A DNA stretch of 64,000 nt from Ruegeria meonggei (GTDB lineage: Bacteria; Pseudomonadota; Alphaproteobacteria; Rhodobacterales; Rhodobacteraceae), in contig NZ_FWFP01000012.1 in the NCBI RefSeq assembly GCF_900172215.1, positions 1 to 64,000 on the forward strand. Direction: 5' to 3'. Made by a program: the position numbers and the translations under genes. Below, one piece after another: positions 28,276 through 37,083 of this stretch. The notes beneath the pieces are model-generated. The model saw nothing but the letters and a program-made list of their open reading frames with translations. It did not search any database and had not been told where the DNA came from. How positions within the stretch are numbered: position 1 is the stretch's first letter; every line of letters starts with the position of its first letter.

Positions 28276-28727
28276 AGCGTCTGGTTCTTATCTTTGCGCT
28301 GATTGCATCGCCTTTGTTCGCCGTCCAACCTGACGAGGTACTGGATGATCCGGTTCTGGAACAGCGCGCCCGTGATCTGAGCACCGGCTTGCGCTGCCTC
28401 GTCTGCCGCAACGAGAGCATCGATGAAAGCAACGCCGAACTGGCCCGTGACCTGCGATTGCTGCTGCGCGAGCGGCTTGTGGCCGGTGACACCGACAAGC
28501 AGGCGATTGCCTTTATCGTGGATCGGTATGGCGAGTACGTGTTGCTGAAGCCCACGGTGGCAGGGTCAAACCTGATGCTGTGGCTGGCAGGACCGATCAT
28601 GTTGCTGATCGCAGCCGCTGTGGGGTGGAGCTTTCTGCGCAAGAGATCTCAGGCCCAACCCGCTGGCGGCAACGACGCCCTCAGCGAGGCCGAGAAGGAG
28701 CGCCTGCGCCAGATTCTCGAGGAATGA
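28272..28727 (+). CDS. ccmH: Cytochrome c maturation thiol oxidoreductase CcmH
   Basis: A 151-residue periplasmic protein with a signal peptide (about 1-17), the LRCLVCRN redox motif (Cys42, Cys45) that reduces the CXXCH of apocytochrome c, and a C-terminal TM helix (about 97-118). This is the short CcmH/Ccl2 form without the TPR half; a separate CcmI is expected elsewhere. The ATGA overlap couples it to ccmF. Confidence 0.95.
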   Translation: MKRLVLIFALIASPLFAVQPDEVLDDPVLEQRARDLSTGLRCLVCRNESIDESNAELARDLRLLLRERLVAGDTDKQAIAFIVDRYGEYVLLKPTVAGSNLMLWLAGPIMLLIAAAVGWSFLRKRSQAQPAGGNDALSEAEKERLRQILEE

Positions 28728-28799
28728 CCCAGGGTTCATCTTTTCCTTTGCCGCTATATAGTTCAGGGTTCTGGCAAATTCAGATCCCCGGAGGCGTTG

Positions 28800-29576
28800 A
28801 TGGAATACGAAGAGGTCCTGTTGGACGTTACGGACGATTTAGCGGTTGTCACCCTGAACCGACCGGACAAAATGAATGCCATGACAGCACAGATGCGGGC
28901 CGAGATTACGCATGCCATGAAACACGCCGCGCGCCATGCTCGTGCCGTTGTTCTGACAGGCGCAGGACCCGCTTTTTGTTCCGGACAGGATCTGGGCGAT
29001 GCTTCGAGCACCGGTAAAATCGACCTCGAACGGACGCTGCGCGACGAATATGAGCCGATGCTGGAGACAATTTACAATTGCCCCGTTCCAACGATTGCTG
29101 CGGTCAACGGACCCGCGGCGGGGGCAGGGGCCAACGTTGCGCTTTGCGCGGACGTCGTGATCGCAACCGAAAGCGCCTATTTCCTGCAGGCTTTCGCCCG
29201 CATTGGCCTGTTGCCTGACGCGGGCGGCACATGGTTCATGCCTCGTCAGATGGGGTTTGCCAAAGCCATGGGTGCAGCGTTGTTTGCCGATAAGATCAGT
29301 GCGCGGCAAGCGGATGAATGGGGTTTGATCTGGGAAGCTGTGGCCGACGATGCGTTCCAATCCCATTGGCGCAAACGGGCAGAGTATTTGGTCAAGGGTC
29401 CGACAGCTGGATTTGGCGCGATCAAACAGGCAATCCGTGGCACTTATGACAACAATTTGCCTCAGCAACTGGCCAAAGAGGCGCATTTGCAGGGCGAATG
29501 CGGACGGTCGCGGGACTTTTCCGAAGGTGTTGTAGCTTTCATGCAAAAACGCCCTCCGAAATTCGAAGGGCGTTAA
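28800..29576 (+). CDS. Enoyl-CoA hydratase/isomerase family protein (PaaG-like)
   Basis: A 258-residue crotonase-fold enzyme. The oxyanion-hole motifs FCSGQDLGD (about 59-67) and AAVNGPAAGAGANVAL (about 98-113) are present, as is the LLPDAGGTWF segment with an Asp where PaaG-type ring-epoxide isomerases have it. The best match is 2-(1,2-epoxyphenyl)acetyl-CoA isomerase-like, which would suit phenylacetate breakdown; other crotonases cannot be excluded. The start ATG at 28800 has CGGAGG 5 nt upstream. Its last codons form part of a terminator hairpin. Confidence 0.85.
   Translation: MEYEEVLLDVTDDLAVVTLNRPDKMNAMTAQMRAEITHAMKHAARHARAVVLTGAGPAFCSGQDLGDASSTGKIDLERTLRDEYEPMLETIYNCPVPTIAAVNGPAAGAGANVALCADVVIATESAYFLQAFARIGLLPDAGGTWFMPRQMGFAKAMGAALFADKISARQADEWGLIWEAVADDAFQSHWRKRAEYLVKGPTAGFGAIKQAIRGTYDNNLPQQLAKEAHLQGECGRSRDFSEGVVAFMQKRPPKFEGR
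29546..29574 (-). terminator. Terminator shared by two convergent genes
   Basis: AACGCCCT (29549-29556) pairs with AGGGCGTT (29567-29574). On the minus strand the stem continues into TTTTTG. It therefore terminates the methyltransferase gene coming from the right while lying inside the last ten codons of the enoyl-CoA hydratase gene. Confidence 0.75.
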
Positions 29577-29581
29577 AAGCG

Positions 29582-30595
29582 TTATGCGCGGCGGCGCCTA
29601 CGAGTGCGCCGCTCGGGCGCGGCATCTTCACCGGTGCCGTCTGACGCCGACGAAAATGGCCCCAGTGCATCCGTAATCTGGTCCAGCGTTGGCCGCGTGC
29701 CTCGGGGGCGGGTATCCAACGCCTCGCGCATCTTGCGCAGATGCGCCGGCATCGTGCCGCAGCACCCGCCGATGATGGTGGCGCCTGCATCCCGGGCCAT
29801 GGCAGCGTATTCGCCCATTAATTCAGGCGTGCCGTCGTAGTGGATGTGGCCATCTACATACTTCGGAATCCCGGCATTGCCTTTTGACACCACAGGCCGT
29901 TCGGTTCCCTGTGCCGCAAACCCCAACACGGTGCGCAAGATGTCCGACGCTCCGGTGCCGCAATTCGCACCAAAGGCGACCGGCGGGTTGGGCAGGGTTT
30001 CGACCAGCAGCGCAAGATCGGACGATGTCACGCCCATCATAGTGCGCCCGGCGGTATCAAAGCTCATGGTGCCGCACCAGGGCATGTCGGCCAGGGCAAA
30101 AGCCTCAGCTGCGGCGCGGAATTCTTCGGGTGCACTGATGGTTTCCAGCCACAGAACATCCGCACCACCGGCTTTCAGCGCATCGGCCTGTTCATGAAAC
30201 ATTTCAACGGCCTCTGCGTGGGACAAGCTGCCAACAGGTTGCATGATCTCACCGGTCGGACCGACCGATCCGGCAACGATCACAGGACGCCCGGCCTGAT
30301 CCGCCACTTCGCGGCCAAGTTCGGCCCCGATGCGGTTCAACTCGGCCACCCGGTTCTGCGCCTCGTGCAGCTTGAGCCGTGCGGACGTACCGCCAAAGGT
30401 ATTGGTCAGGAACAGATCGCTGCCCGCATCAACCGATCCCTGGTACAGGGCACGGATCTTGTCGGGCGCGTCTACATTCCACAGTTCGGGGGCATCCCCC
30501 GATTGCAGGCCCATATTGAACAGATTGGTCCCTGTGGCCCCATCGGCAAGGATGGTTTCATTGGTTTCCAAAAAGGTGTTCAGTGCGTTTGTCAT
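29582..30595 (-). CDS. bmt: Betaine--homocysteine S-methyltransferase-type enzyme
   Basis: A 337-residue homocysteine S-methyltransferase domain protein. The three Zn-binding cysteines fit GANCGTG (about 218-224) and GGCCGT (about 282-287), and the N-terminal ILADGATGTNLF motif is typical. It should transfer a methyl group from a betaine-type donor, possibly also from DMSP, to homocysteine to give methionine. The C-terminal 40 residues are charged and end in an Arg-rich tail (RRTRRRRRA), which is an extension beyond the catalytic domain. I chose the ATG at 30595; a longer frame begins at 30658 but runs through the terminator hairpin. Confidence 0.85.
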   Translation of the reverse strand: MTNALNTFLETNETILADGATGTNLFNMGLQSGDAPELWNVDAPDKIRALYQGSVDAGSDLFLTNTFGGTSARLKLHEAQNRVAELNRIGAELGREVADQAGRPVIVAGSVGPTGEIMQPVGSLSHAEAVEMFHEQADALKAGGADVLWLETISAPEEFRAAAEAFALADMPWCGTMSFDTAGRTMMGVTSSDLALLVETLPNPPVAFGANCGTGASDILRTVLGFAAQGTERPVVSKGNAGIPKYVDGHIHYDGTPELMGEYAAMARDAGATIIGGCCGTMPAHLRKMREALDTRPRGTRPTLDQITDALGPFSSASDGTGEDAAPERRTRRRRRA

Positions 30596-30641
30596 TGGGA
30601 TATTCCGGGAAGAGGCCCAGGAGCGGCCAGTACAAATAACA

Positions 30642-30670
30642 GACGCCCCGTGTCTCATGACAGGGGCGTC
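30642..30670 (-). terminator. Terminator of the ATPase zeta subunit gene
   Basis: GACGCCCC (30642-30649) pairs with GGGGCGTC (30663-30670), and an inner TGTC/GACA stem closes a TCAT loop. The minus strand continues as TGTTATTTG, a weak U tract. It separates the zeta-subunit gene from the methyltransferase gene, both on the minus strand. Confidence 0.65.
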
Positions 30671-30687
30671 AAATCAAATTCATAAAT

Positions 30688-30704
30688 CTCATGATGATCA
30701 TGAG
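30688..30704. repeat. 17-bp palindrome in the zeta-subunit 3' region
   Basis: CTCATGAT, one central G, ATCATGAG: a near-perfect palindrome between the zeta subunit stop (30721) and its terminator. It may be a protein-binding site for the methyltransferase promoter or a second RNA hairpin. Nothing more can be said. Confidence 0.4.
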
Positions 30705-30720
30705 GCTTGTAGCTAGGGTC

Positions 30721-31041
30721 TCAGGATTCGGCTTCCGCCATCACTTGTTCCTTGGCTTCAACCAGCAGTTCGACCATCTTTTCACGGATTTTAGTTTCAT
30801 CCGCCAGATTGCCCAAGTAGCCTTTTACAGCTTCAACAACATCGTCTTCGCTGACATTTTGAAGGTCGGTGTGAACAAGTTCCTGCCCGTAGGCGCGCGC
30901 CTGTTCCACAGTTTCACCCTTCAGCGCCGAAGCCCAAACCGCCATAAACCGGTTGCGGCGCATCCGTGCGATGAACTGCATCTTTTCGTCATGGGCGAAT
31001 TTGTTTTCAAACGCGGCTTCACGTTCGTCGAATGTGGTCAT
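30721..31041 (-). CDS. F1-ATPase inhibitor zeta subunit (DUF1476)
   Basis: A 106-residue all-helical protein of the DUF1476 family, known from Paracoccus as the zeta subunit that inhibits ATP hydrolysis by F1FO-ATP synthase. The N-terminal inhibitory helix (MTTFDEREAAFENKFAHDEK) and the conserved RRNRFMAVWASALKG core are present. The family is confined to alphaproteobacteria, which supports the taxonomic placement. Monocistronic, with its own terminator. Confidence 0.9.
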   Translation of the reverse strand: MTTFDEREAAFENKFAHDEKMQFIARMRRNRFMAVWASALKGETVEQARAYGQELVHTDLQNVSEDDVVEAVKGYLGNLADETKIREKMVELLVEAKEQVMAEAES

Positions 31042-31228
31042 TGGTTGGGGACCCCTTGGATTGCATGTTCTTTCCTGATGATATGACTATACGACGCCTT
31101 GGGTGCAAGGGATTTGCGCTGTGTCAAAGCCTCTCGGGTCGGTGAACTTGCGGGAAAGGGGGGCTTAGATTAAGAGGGCGCTAACGTGAGGGGACTCATT
31201 CCCGCTCGACAGACTGGAAAGGTCGCTT

Positions 31229-31984
31229 ATGGCGCGTCGCAAGAAAATCTATGAAGGTAAGGCCAAGATTCTTTATGAAGGCCCTGAACCGGGTACGATC
31301 GTTCAGTATTTCAAGGATGATGCCACCGCCTTTAACGCCGAGAAAAAAGACGTGATCGACGGCAAGGGTGTCCTGAACAACCGCCTGAGCGAGTTTTTCA
31401 TGAACGGCCTCACTCAGATCGGTGTGCCCACCCATTTTATCCGCCGTCTGAACATGCGTGAACAGCTGGTGCGCAGCTGCGAAATCGTTCCGTTGGAAGT
31501 GATCGTACGCAATTACGCCGCAGGAACCATGTCGAAACGTCTGGGCATCGCCGAGGGTACGCAACTGCCGCGTCCTATTGTCGAATACTGCTATAAGGAC
31601 GATGCGCTGGGGGACCCTCTGGTCAGCGAAGAACATATCGCCGCCTTTGGCTGGGCCAGCCAGCAGGACATGGAAGACATCCTGAGCCTGGCGCTGCGCG
31701 TGAACGATTTCATGAGCGGTGTGATGTTCGGTGTCGGCATTCGCCTCGTTGATTTCAAGATCGAGATCGGCCGTGTTTACGAAGGGGATTTCCAGCGTCT
31801 GATCATTGCCGATGAGATCAGCCCCGACAGCTGCCGCCTGTGGGACATTGAAACCGGCGAGAAGCTGGACAAAGATGTGTTCCGTCGCGATCTGGGCAAT
31901 CTTACCGATGCTTATTCCGAAGTGGCCCGTCGTCTGGGCGTCTTGCCCAAAACAAACGTCGCCAAGCCAACGCTGATAAACTAA
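31229..31984 (+). CDS. purC: Phosphoribosylaminoimidazole-succinocarboxamide synthase
   Basis: A 251-residue SAICAR synthase, which joins aspartate to CAIR with ATP in purine synthesis. Visible are the ATP loop [10 protein letters not shown] (8-17), the [18 protein letters not shown] motif (about 90-107) and the [10 protein letters not shown]...[12 protein letters not shown] signature (about 171-210). Full length. GGAAAGG lies upstream of the ATG. Confidence 0.97.
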   Translation: MARRKKIYEGKAKILYEGPEPGTIVQYFKDDATAFNAEKKDVIDGKGVLNNRLSEFFMNGLTQIGVPTHFIRRLNMREQLVRSCEIVPLEVIVRNYAAGTMSKRLGIAEGTQLPRPIVEYCYKDDALGDPLVSEEHIAAFGWASQQDMEDILSLALRVNDFMSGVMFGVGIRLVDFKIEIGRVYEGDFQRLIIADEISPDSCRLWDIETGEKLDKDVFRRDLGNLTDAYSEVARRLGVLPKTNVAKPTLIN

Positions 31985-32012
31985 GCGATTGACAGAGTTA
32001 TCACGTCCAAAC

Positions 32013-32043
32013 GCGCAGCTTCTCTTGAGGCTGCGCTTTTTTC
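32013..32043 (+). terminator. Rho-independent terminator of purC
   Basis: GCGCAGC (32013-32019) pairs with GCTGCGC (32030-32036) over a 10-nt loop and is followed by TTTTTTC. It lies about 30 nt past the purC stop. Confidence 0.88.
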
Positions 32044-32122
32044 TTTGTACTTCGCGTCATGAAAGACTTGCCGCCGGGCTCGGGTTCACACGGCAAGCGG
32101 ATAGAACAGGGTGACGTTCGAT

Positions 32123-32791
32123 ATGGCTGAATTGTTCGACCAAGCGGTGTTTCTGAAGTTCCTCGCCGCCTTGCTGGCGATTTTCAATCCGCTTTACGGT
32201 ATCCCGATCTTTCTGGGAATGACCGAGGGCTACAGCGCGCCGGAACGCAAACGGGTGGCGTTGGTGGTTACCGGAACAATTGTTGTCGTAGCGCTTTTGT
32301 CTGTGGTGGTTGGTGAAAAGATACTGGCGATATTTGGTATCGACATCCCCTCGTTCCGTATTGCCGGTGGGTTGATCATATTCGGTGTGGGCATGTCGAT
32401 GATGAACGCCTCAGACCGTACGCCGGGCGATCAACAGGCTGCAGAACACGGGCATCTGAAAAAGAGCAGCATCGCCGTGGTTCCATTGGCGATCCCCTTG
32501 ACCATCGGACCGGGCACAATTGCTACGACGATCGTGTTTGCCCATACGCTTACGGATGGTGAGGCAATCGTAACCCTTGGGTTGGCTGTTTTGATCGCCT
32601 GTGCAGTAGTCGGAATAGGGCTGTTGTTTGCTGATCCGATCTCGCGGTTTTTGGGACCGACGATGATCAATGTCATCACTCGGGTCATGGCCATCATTCT
32701 GGTGGCGGTCGCGGTAGAGATGCTGGTGACCGGTGTGTTCAACGCCATTGATACGCATTATCCCGGGCTCACATCTGGTAGCGGCAGTTAA
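32123..32791 (+). CDS. MarC family integral membrane protein
   Basis: A 222-residue, six-TM protein of the MarC (UPF0056) family, with the conserved NPLYGIPIFLGMT opening, a central RTPGDQQAAEHGHLKKSSIAVVPLAIPLTIGPG segment (given in parts: RTPGDQQA at about 102-109, AVVPLAIPLTIGPGTI near 120-135) and C-terminal NVITRVMAIILVAVAVEM helix. The family was once thought to give multidrug resistance, but its function is unknown. I chose the ATG at 32123; a GTG at 32111 is in frame and overlaps the likely ribosome binding site. Confidence 0.88.
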   Translation: MAELFDQAVFLKFLAALLAIFNPLYGIPIFLGMTEGYSAPERKRVALVVTGTIVVVALLSVVVGEKILAIFGIDIPSFRIAGGLIIFGVGMSMMNASDRTPGDQQAAEHGHLKKSSIAVVPLAIPLTIGPGTIATTIVFAHTLTDGEAIVTLGLAVLIACAVVGIGLLFADPISRFLGPTMINVITRVMAIILVAVAVEMLVTGVFNAIDTHYPGLTSGSGS

Positions 32792-32898
32792 AGGCCCAGC
32801 CTTGCGGCGCAAACAGGGTTGTCGAACGCCCCTTGGCGCGCTATCCCCCGCGCAACGGAACGGGCCTGGAACGATGGCCCTCAGCTGGAGTTGCAGGA

Positions 32899-33129
32899 AT
32901 GAAAGCACGGGTGCATGTGATGCTGAAGACCGGGGTTCTTGACCCGCAAGGCGAGGCCGTGCGCCACGCATTGGGCGCCATGGGCTTTAATCAGGTCGAA
33001 GGTGTGCGTCAGGGCAAGGTGATTGACCTTGAACTGGCCGATGGCGCGACCGAGGCCGATGTGACCGACATGTGCGAAAAGCTGTTGGCCAACACTGTCA
33101 TCGAACGCTACGAGATCGAACTGGTCTGA
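32899..33129 (+). CDS. purS: Phosphoribosylformylglycinamidine synthase subunit PurS
   Basis: A 76-residue PurS, the small dimeric subunit that holds PurL and PurQ together and helps channel ammonia. The family pattern VMLKTGVLDPQGEAVRHAL...GVRQGKVIDLEL is complete. The start at 32899 has TGGAG 8 nt upstream. purQ follows after a 123-nt gap that contains a possible 35-codon ORF. Confidence 0.95.
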   Translation: MKARVHVMLKTGVLDPQGEAVRHALGAMGFNQVEGVRQGKVIDLELADGATEADVTDMCEKLLANTVIERYEIELV

Positions 33130-33133
33130 CCGG

Positions 33134-33241
33134 ATGCCGGAAGCGCCAAATACAACTTTGAACCAGGTAAGTGAAAATCTTGCCGCCGTTGACCTGCTGA
33201 CGCCGTCCGGTGTTGCTGTGGTCACCGATTTAGTCTCGTAG
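33134..33241 (+). CDS. Possible 35-residue ORF between purS and purQ
   Basis: An ATG at 33134, 4 nt past the purS stop, opens a frame that ends in TAG at 33239-33241, directly on the purQ ribosome binding site (GGAGGG). The product would begin [20 protein letters not shown]. There is no ribosome binding site of its own, so it would depend on coupling to purS. It fills the gap almost exactly, which is suggestive but may be chance. Confidence 0.3.
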   Translation: MPEAPNTTLNQVSENLAAVDLLTPSGVAVVTDLVS

Positions 33242-33252
33242 GAGGGCCCGCA

Positions 33253-33921
33253 ATGCGTGCAGCCGTCATCGTTTTCCCCGGTTCTAACTGTGATCGGGAC
33301 CTTGCAGTCGCTTTTGAACAGGCGGGGTTTCAGGTCGATATGGTCTGGCATAAAGACGCCGCACTGCCAGAGGGGATCGATATCGTTGGCGTTCCGGGTG
33401 GGTTTTCCTATGGTGACTACCTGCGCTGTGGGGCCATTGCGGCGCAGTCGCCGATCTGCCAGGCCGTTGTCGACCACACCAAACGTGGCGGTTATGCGGT
33501 AGGGGTCTGCAATGGGTTCCAGATTCTGACGGAAACCGGCATTCTACCTGGTGCGTTGCTGCGTAATGCTGGTCTGAAATACATCTGCAAGACCGTAGGG
33601 TTAAAGGTCGAAACCAGCGACAGCGCGTTCACCCAAGGCTACAATGCAGGTGATGTGATCGGCATTCCGATCGCCCATCACGACGGAAACTATTTCGCCG
33701 ATGATGCTATATTGTCCACGCTTCGGGATCAGGACCGGATCGCATTCACCTATACCGAGAATCCAAACGGCTCGGCCGGTGACATCGCTGGTATTCTGTC
33801 CGAGAACCGCAGGGTCCTTGGTATGATGCCTCATCCCGAACGTGCCGCCGACGAAGGCCATGGCGGCACAGATGGAACGGCATTGTTTCGCGCATTGTCA
33901 GGGGCTCTCGCACCCGCGTGA
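33253..33921 (+). CDS. purQ: Phosphoribosylformylglycinamidine synthase subunit PurQ
   Basis: A 222-residue class I glutamine amidotransferase that supplies ammonia to PurL. The nucleophile Cys86 is in GVCNGFQIL, the oxyanion [11 protein letters not shown] strand is at 48-58, and the catalytic His is in MMPHPERA (about 194). A very strong GGAGGG ribosome binding site lies 7 nt upstream. Confidence 0.97.
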   Translation: MRAAVIVFPGSNCDRDLAVAFEQAGFQVDMVWHKDAALPEGIDIVGVPGGFSYGDYLRCGAIAAQSPICQAVVDHTKRGGYAVGVCNGFQILTETGILPGALLRNAGLKYICKTVGLKVETSDSAFTQGYNAGDVIGIPIAHHDGNYFADDAILSTLRDQDRIAFTYTENPNGSAGDIAGILSENRRVLGMMPHPERAADEGHGGTDGTALFRALSGALAPA

Positions 33922-33957
33922 CTTGAGCTTGCCACAAAGCACGCGTAATTTTCCGGG

Positions 33958-35736
33958 ATGAGTTCCGCTGATCAATCTGTCTGGTCTGTTTTGACAAAAC
34001 CGTTCCGGGGTGCGCCGCTGGGCTGGCGGCTTCGTGTTGCCGTCCTGATTTTGCTGGTGGCAACCGTTTCGACGGTCTGGATCACCAACCGTCTGTTGAC
34101 AGACAGGTTCACAGAATCCACGCGAAATCGGGCTGAACTGCGGCTTGCGCTCTACTCTGGAAACCTGCTGAGCGAGCTGCGCAGGAACGCCATTGTTCCA
34201 CAGCTGCTGTCGCGGGATCCCACGTTGATTTCTGCGCTACAGTCCAGTGACTATTCGCTGTCTACACAGCGGCTGATCTCGTTTGTTGAAGAAATCGGCG
34301 CGGCCTCGTTGATGTTGCTGGATGGCGATGGTCGCACGGTCGCTGCAACCGACAGGAACCGGCTGGGCGAAGCGCATCGGAGTTCGCCCTATTTCATTGA
34401 CGCTGTCCGCTCGAACGCAACGATTTTCACAGTCAGTGAAAAGGAGGCCGGAGGCTACAGTTTTGTCTATTCGCGCAGGATTGACGCCAATGCCGAGAAC
34501 CTTGGGGTCATCGTAGTCGAGGTTGATCTGCAGAAGTTCGAAAGCGCCTGGGCCGGGATTTCGGATGCGGTGATGGTGGCGGACAGCACCGGCCGGATCA
34601 TCTTGTCGACCGAACCACAATGGCGCGGCCTGGAAGAGGGCGAGGCGATGCTACGGCAGCCCCCGCAAGGCGCAATCGAGCGTGCCATCAGGGCCACCAC
34701 CGATTGGACCGCACTGCCGCCTGACGCCTATCTGCAGGGTGAGGCGGTGATGCGGATGCAGACACGGATTCCATTCCGCGGCTGGCAGATGACATCATTC
34801 ACCACATATGCGTCGATCCGTGAAAAGGTGAACAGCGTTCTGGCGCTGGAAATCATGGGGTTTGCGATTCTTCTGGCGCTGGCCTTTTACGCGCTTAGCC
34901 GCAGGGCCACGCTGCGAATGGCATTGTTCCAGCGCGAGTCGGCAGAGCTTCGCGCATTGAACGCAAGGCTACAGCGGGAAATCGCTGAGCGGGAAAGGGT
35001 TGAAAAGACACTGGAAGTTGCCGAGCAAACGTTGGCGCAAAGCTCGAAACTTGCCGCCTTGGGCGAGATGTCTGCTGCCGTCAGTCACGAGTTGAATCAA
35101 CCACTGGCTGCAATGAAGACCTACTTGGCCGGGGCCCGTCTGTTGTTGCGCAGAAATCGCCCCGAAGAGGCGCTGGCCAGCTTTGGCCGCATCGACGGTT
35201 TGATCGAACGGATGGGGGCGATCACGCGGCAGCTCAAGTCTTATGCACGCAAGGGCGCCGATGCGTTTTCCCCTGTAAACCTTAGCGAAGCGCTCGCTGC
35301 CAGCCTCTCAATGATGGAGCCGCAGCTGCGTCAACGGCACGTCAAGATCACGCAGATCCTGCCCGAAGAAGCCGTCATCGTGATGGGGGACCGGATGCGG
35401 ATCGAACAGGTTATGGTGAACCTCTTGCGCAATGCGCTGGACGCCACCAAATCAGTATCAGAACCGGATGTGGAAATCATTCTGGCTGCCGGCGATACGG
35501 CGGTACTGACTGTGCGCGACAATGGTCACGGGATCGAAAATATCGAGAACCTGTTTGAACCGTTCTATACGACCAAGCAGCCCGGCGACGGGGTTGGGTT
35601 GGGTCTTGCTATCTCGTCCGGTATCGTGAACGACCATGGCGGGCGGCTGACCGCCCGCAACAGCCAGCACGGCGGTGCAGTGTTTGAGATGCAGCTGCCG
35701 ATACTGGGAAGCGACGGCCTTGAGGCCGCTGAATAA
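33958..35736 (+). CDS. DctB-like sensor histidine kinase
   Basis: A 592-residue membrane kinase: TM1 (about 22-44), a periplasmic double-Cache-like sensor (about 50-290), TM2 (about 293-315), a coiled linker, HisKA with His377 in AVSHELNQP, and an HATPase domain with N box NLLRNALDA, G1 DNGHGIE and G2 GVGLGLAISSGIV. The layout and the neighbouring response regulator match DctB, the C4-dicarboxylate sensor. No dctP, dctM or dctA transport gene is adjacent, so the ligand is not settled. Regulator gene starts 13 nt downstream. The ATG at 33958 has only a weak upstream CCGGG. Confidence 0.88.
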   Translation: MSSADQSVWSVLTKPFRGAPLGWRLRVAVLILLVATVSTVWITNRLLTDRFTESTRNRAELRLALYSGNLLSELRRNAIVPQLLSRDPTLISALQSSDYSLSTQRLISFVEEIGAASLMLLDGDGRTVAATDRNRLGEAHRSSPYFIDAVRSNATIFTVSEKEAGGYSFVYSRRIDANAENLGVIVVEVDLQKFESAWAGISDAVMVADSTGRIILSTEPQWRGLEEGEAMLRQPPQGAIERAIRATTDWTALPPDAYLQGEAVMRMQTRIPFRGWQMTSFTTYASIREKVNSVLALEIMGFAILLALAFYALSRRATLRMALFQRESAELRALNARLQREIAERERVEKTLEVAEQTLAQSSKLAALGEMSAAVSHELNQPLAAMKTYLAGARLLLRRNRPEEALASFGRIDGLIERMGAITRQLKSYARKGADAFSPVNLSEALAASLSMMEPQLRQRHVKITQILPEEAVIVMGDRMRIEQVMVNLLRNALDATKSVSEPDVEIILAAGDTAVLTVRDNGHGIENIENLFEPFYTTKQPGDGVGLGLAISSGIVNDHGGRLTARNSQHGGAVFEMQLPILGSDGLEAAE

Positions 35737-35748
35737 CGAGGAAGACCT

Positions 35749-37083
35749 ATGGCACAGGCCATGAAAATCGCCATTGTGGATGATGAACAGGACATGCGCC
35801 AATCGATCAGCCAGTGGCTGGCGCTGTCAGGCTATGACACTGAAACCTTTTCCAGCGCGGAAGACGCGTTGAAGGTTCTTGGGCCGGAGTATCCGGGTAT
35901 CGTCATCTCGGATATCAAAATGCCGGGGATGGACGGTATTCAACTGCTGAAAAAGCTGATGGGAGCCGACAGCACATTGCCGGTCATCATGATCACCGGC
36001 CACGGAGACGTTCCGATGGCGGTTGAAGCGATGCGCGTCGGGGCGTTTGATTTCCTTGAAAAGCCGTTCAACCCGGATCGGATGTCGGAGCTGGCCAAAC
36101 GCGCCAGCAACGCACGGCGTCTGACATTGGACAACCGGGCATTACGGCGAGAGCTATCCGGTGGCACGCAGATCATGAACAAGCTGATTGGTGCCAGCCC
36201 CGTGATGGAGCGTCTGCGCGAGGATATTCTGGATCTCGGCCAAGCCGATGGTCATGTTTTGATCGACGGCGAAACCGGCACTGGTAAGACGTTGGTGGCC
36301 CATGCGCTGCACGCGGTCGGCAGCCGAGCAGGTAAGAAATTCGTTCTCGTCTCGTGCGCAGCGCTTGAGGAAGAAGCACTGTCGAAACGCCTATTTGGCC
36401 CGATGATGCCGGAAGACGCTCAGCTGCCAGCAATTGAAGAAGCGCGCGGCGGAACCTTGGTTCTGGAAGACGTCGAAGCACTGAGCGATACGCTACAGGC
36501 CCGTCTGCTAAGCGTCATGAACGATCAGGGCACGCCTGCCGAGACACGGATCGTGGCGATTTCGAACCTGCAAGAGGCCGGCAAGACCAGTGAAGATGTT
36601 CTGCGTCCCGACTTGTTCTATCGCTTGGCCGCCCTGCGCATCACCATGCCGCCGCTGCGCCAGCGCGGAGAGGACATTCTGACCCTGTTCACCCGCCTAA
36701 GCGAGCAGTTTGCCGAAGAATACGGCTGCGACGCACCTCAGGTCAGTGCGCAGGAAGCTGCGCAGTTGTTGCAGGCCCCTTGGCCGGGCAACGTGCGGCA
36801 GTTGATCAATATCGCGGAACGCGCGGTGCTGCAATCGCGGCGCGGGTCGGGAACAATTGCGTCCTTGCTGATGTCCGATCACGAAGAAATGCAACCGGTC
36901 ATGACCACTGAAGGCAAACCGCTGAAGGAATACGTCGAAGCGTTTGAGCGGATGTTGATCGACAACACGATGCGGCGGCACAAGGGCTCGATCGCGTCAG
37001 TGATGGATGAGCTGTGTCTGCCACGTAGGACGTTGAATGAAAAAATGGCGAAATACGGCTTGCAGCGTTCAGACTATTTGTAG
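35749..37083 (+). CDS. DctD-like response regulator lacking the GAFTGA loop
   Basis: A 444-residue protein: receiver domain with phospho-acceptor Asp55 (ISDIKMPG), an AAA+ domain with Walker A GETGTGKT (174-181), and a Fis-type HTH at the end (about 415-438). In sigma-54 activators the segment after SCAAL...LFG contains GAFTGA. Here LFG (215-217) is followed by PMMPEDAQLPAIEEARGGTL, so GAFTGA is absent, the loop is about five residues short, and Walker B reads VLEDVE instead of the usual FLDEI/E. The arginine-finger region LRPDLFYRLAAL is kept. It therefore should not remodel sigma-54 polymerase in the standard way and may act on sigma-70 promoters, as NtrC of Rhodobacter capsulatus does. Confidence 0.88.
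   Translation: MAQAMKIAIVDDEQDMRQSISQWLALSGYDTETFSSAEDALKVLGPEYPGIVISDIKMPGMDGIQLLKKLMGADSTLPVIMITGHGDVPMAVEAMRVGAFDFLEKPFNPDRMSELAKRASNARRLTLDNRALRRELSGGTQIMNKLIGASPVMERLREDILDLGQADGHVLIDGETGTGKTLVAHALHAVGSRAGKKFVLVSCAALEEEALSKRLFGPMMPEDAQLPAIEEARGGTLVLEDVEALSDTLQARLLSVMNDQGTPAETRIVAISNLQEAGKTSEDVLRPDLFYRLAALRITMPPLRQRGEDILTLFTRLSEQFAEEYGCDAPQVSAQEAAQLLQAPWPGNVRQLINIAERAVLQSRRGSGTIASLLMSDHEEMQPVMTTEGKPLKEYVEAFERMLIDNTMRRHKGSIASVMDELCLPRRTLNEKMAKYGLQRSDYL

Noticed and set aside
30596-30720. SAM- or SAH-type riboswitch before the methyltransferase gene
   Set aside because: The hairpin here fits a terminator of the upstream zeta-subunit gene; I could not find SAM-II or SAH riboswitch core motifs, and only about 46 nt remain between hairpin and start codon.
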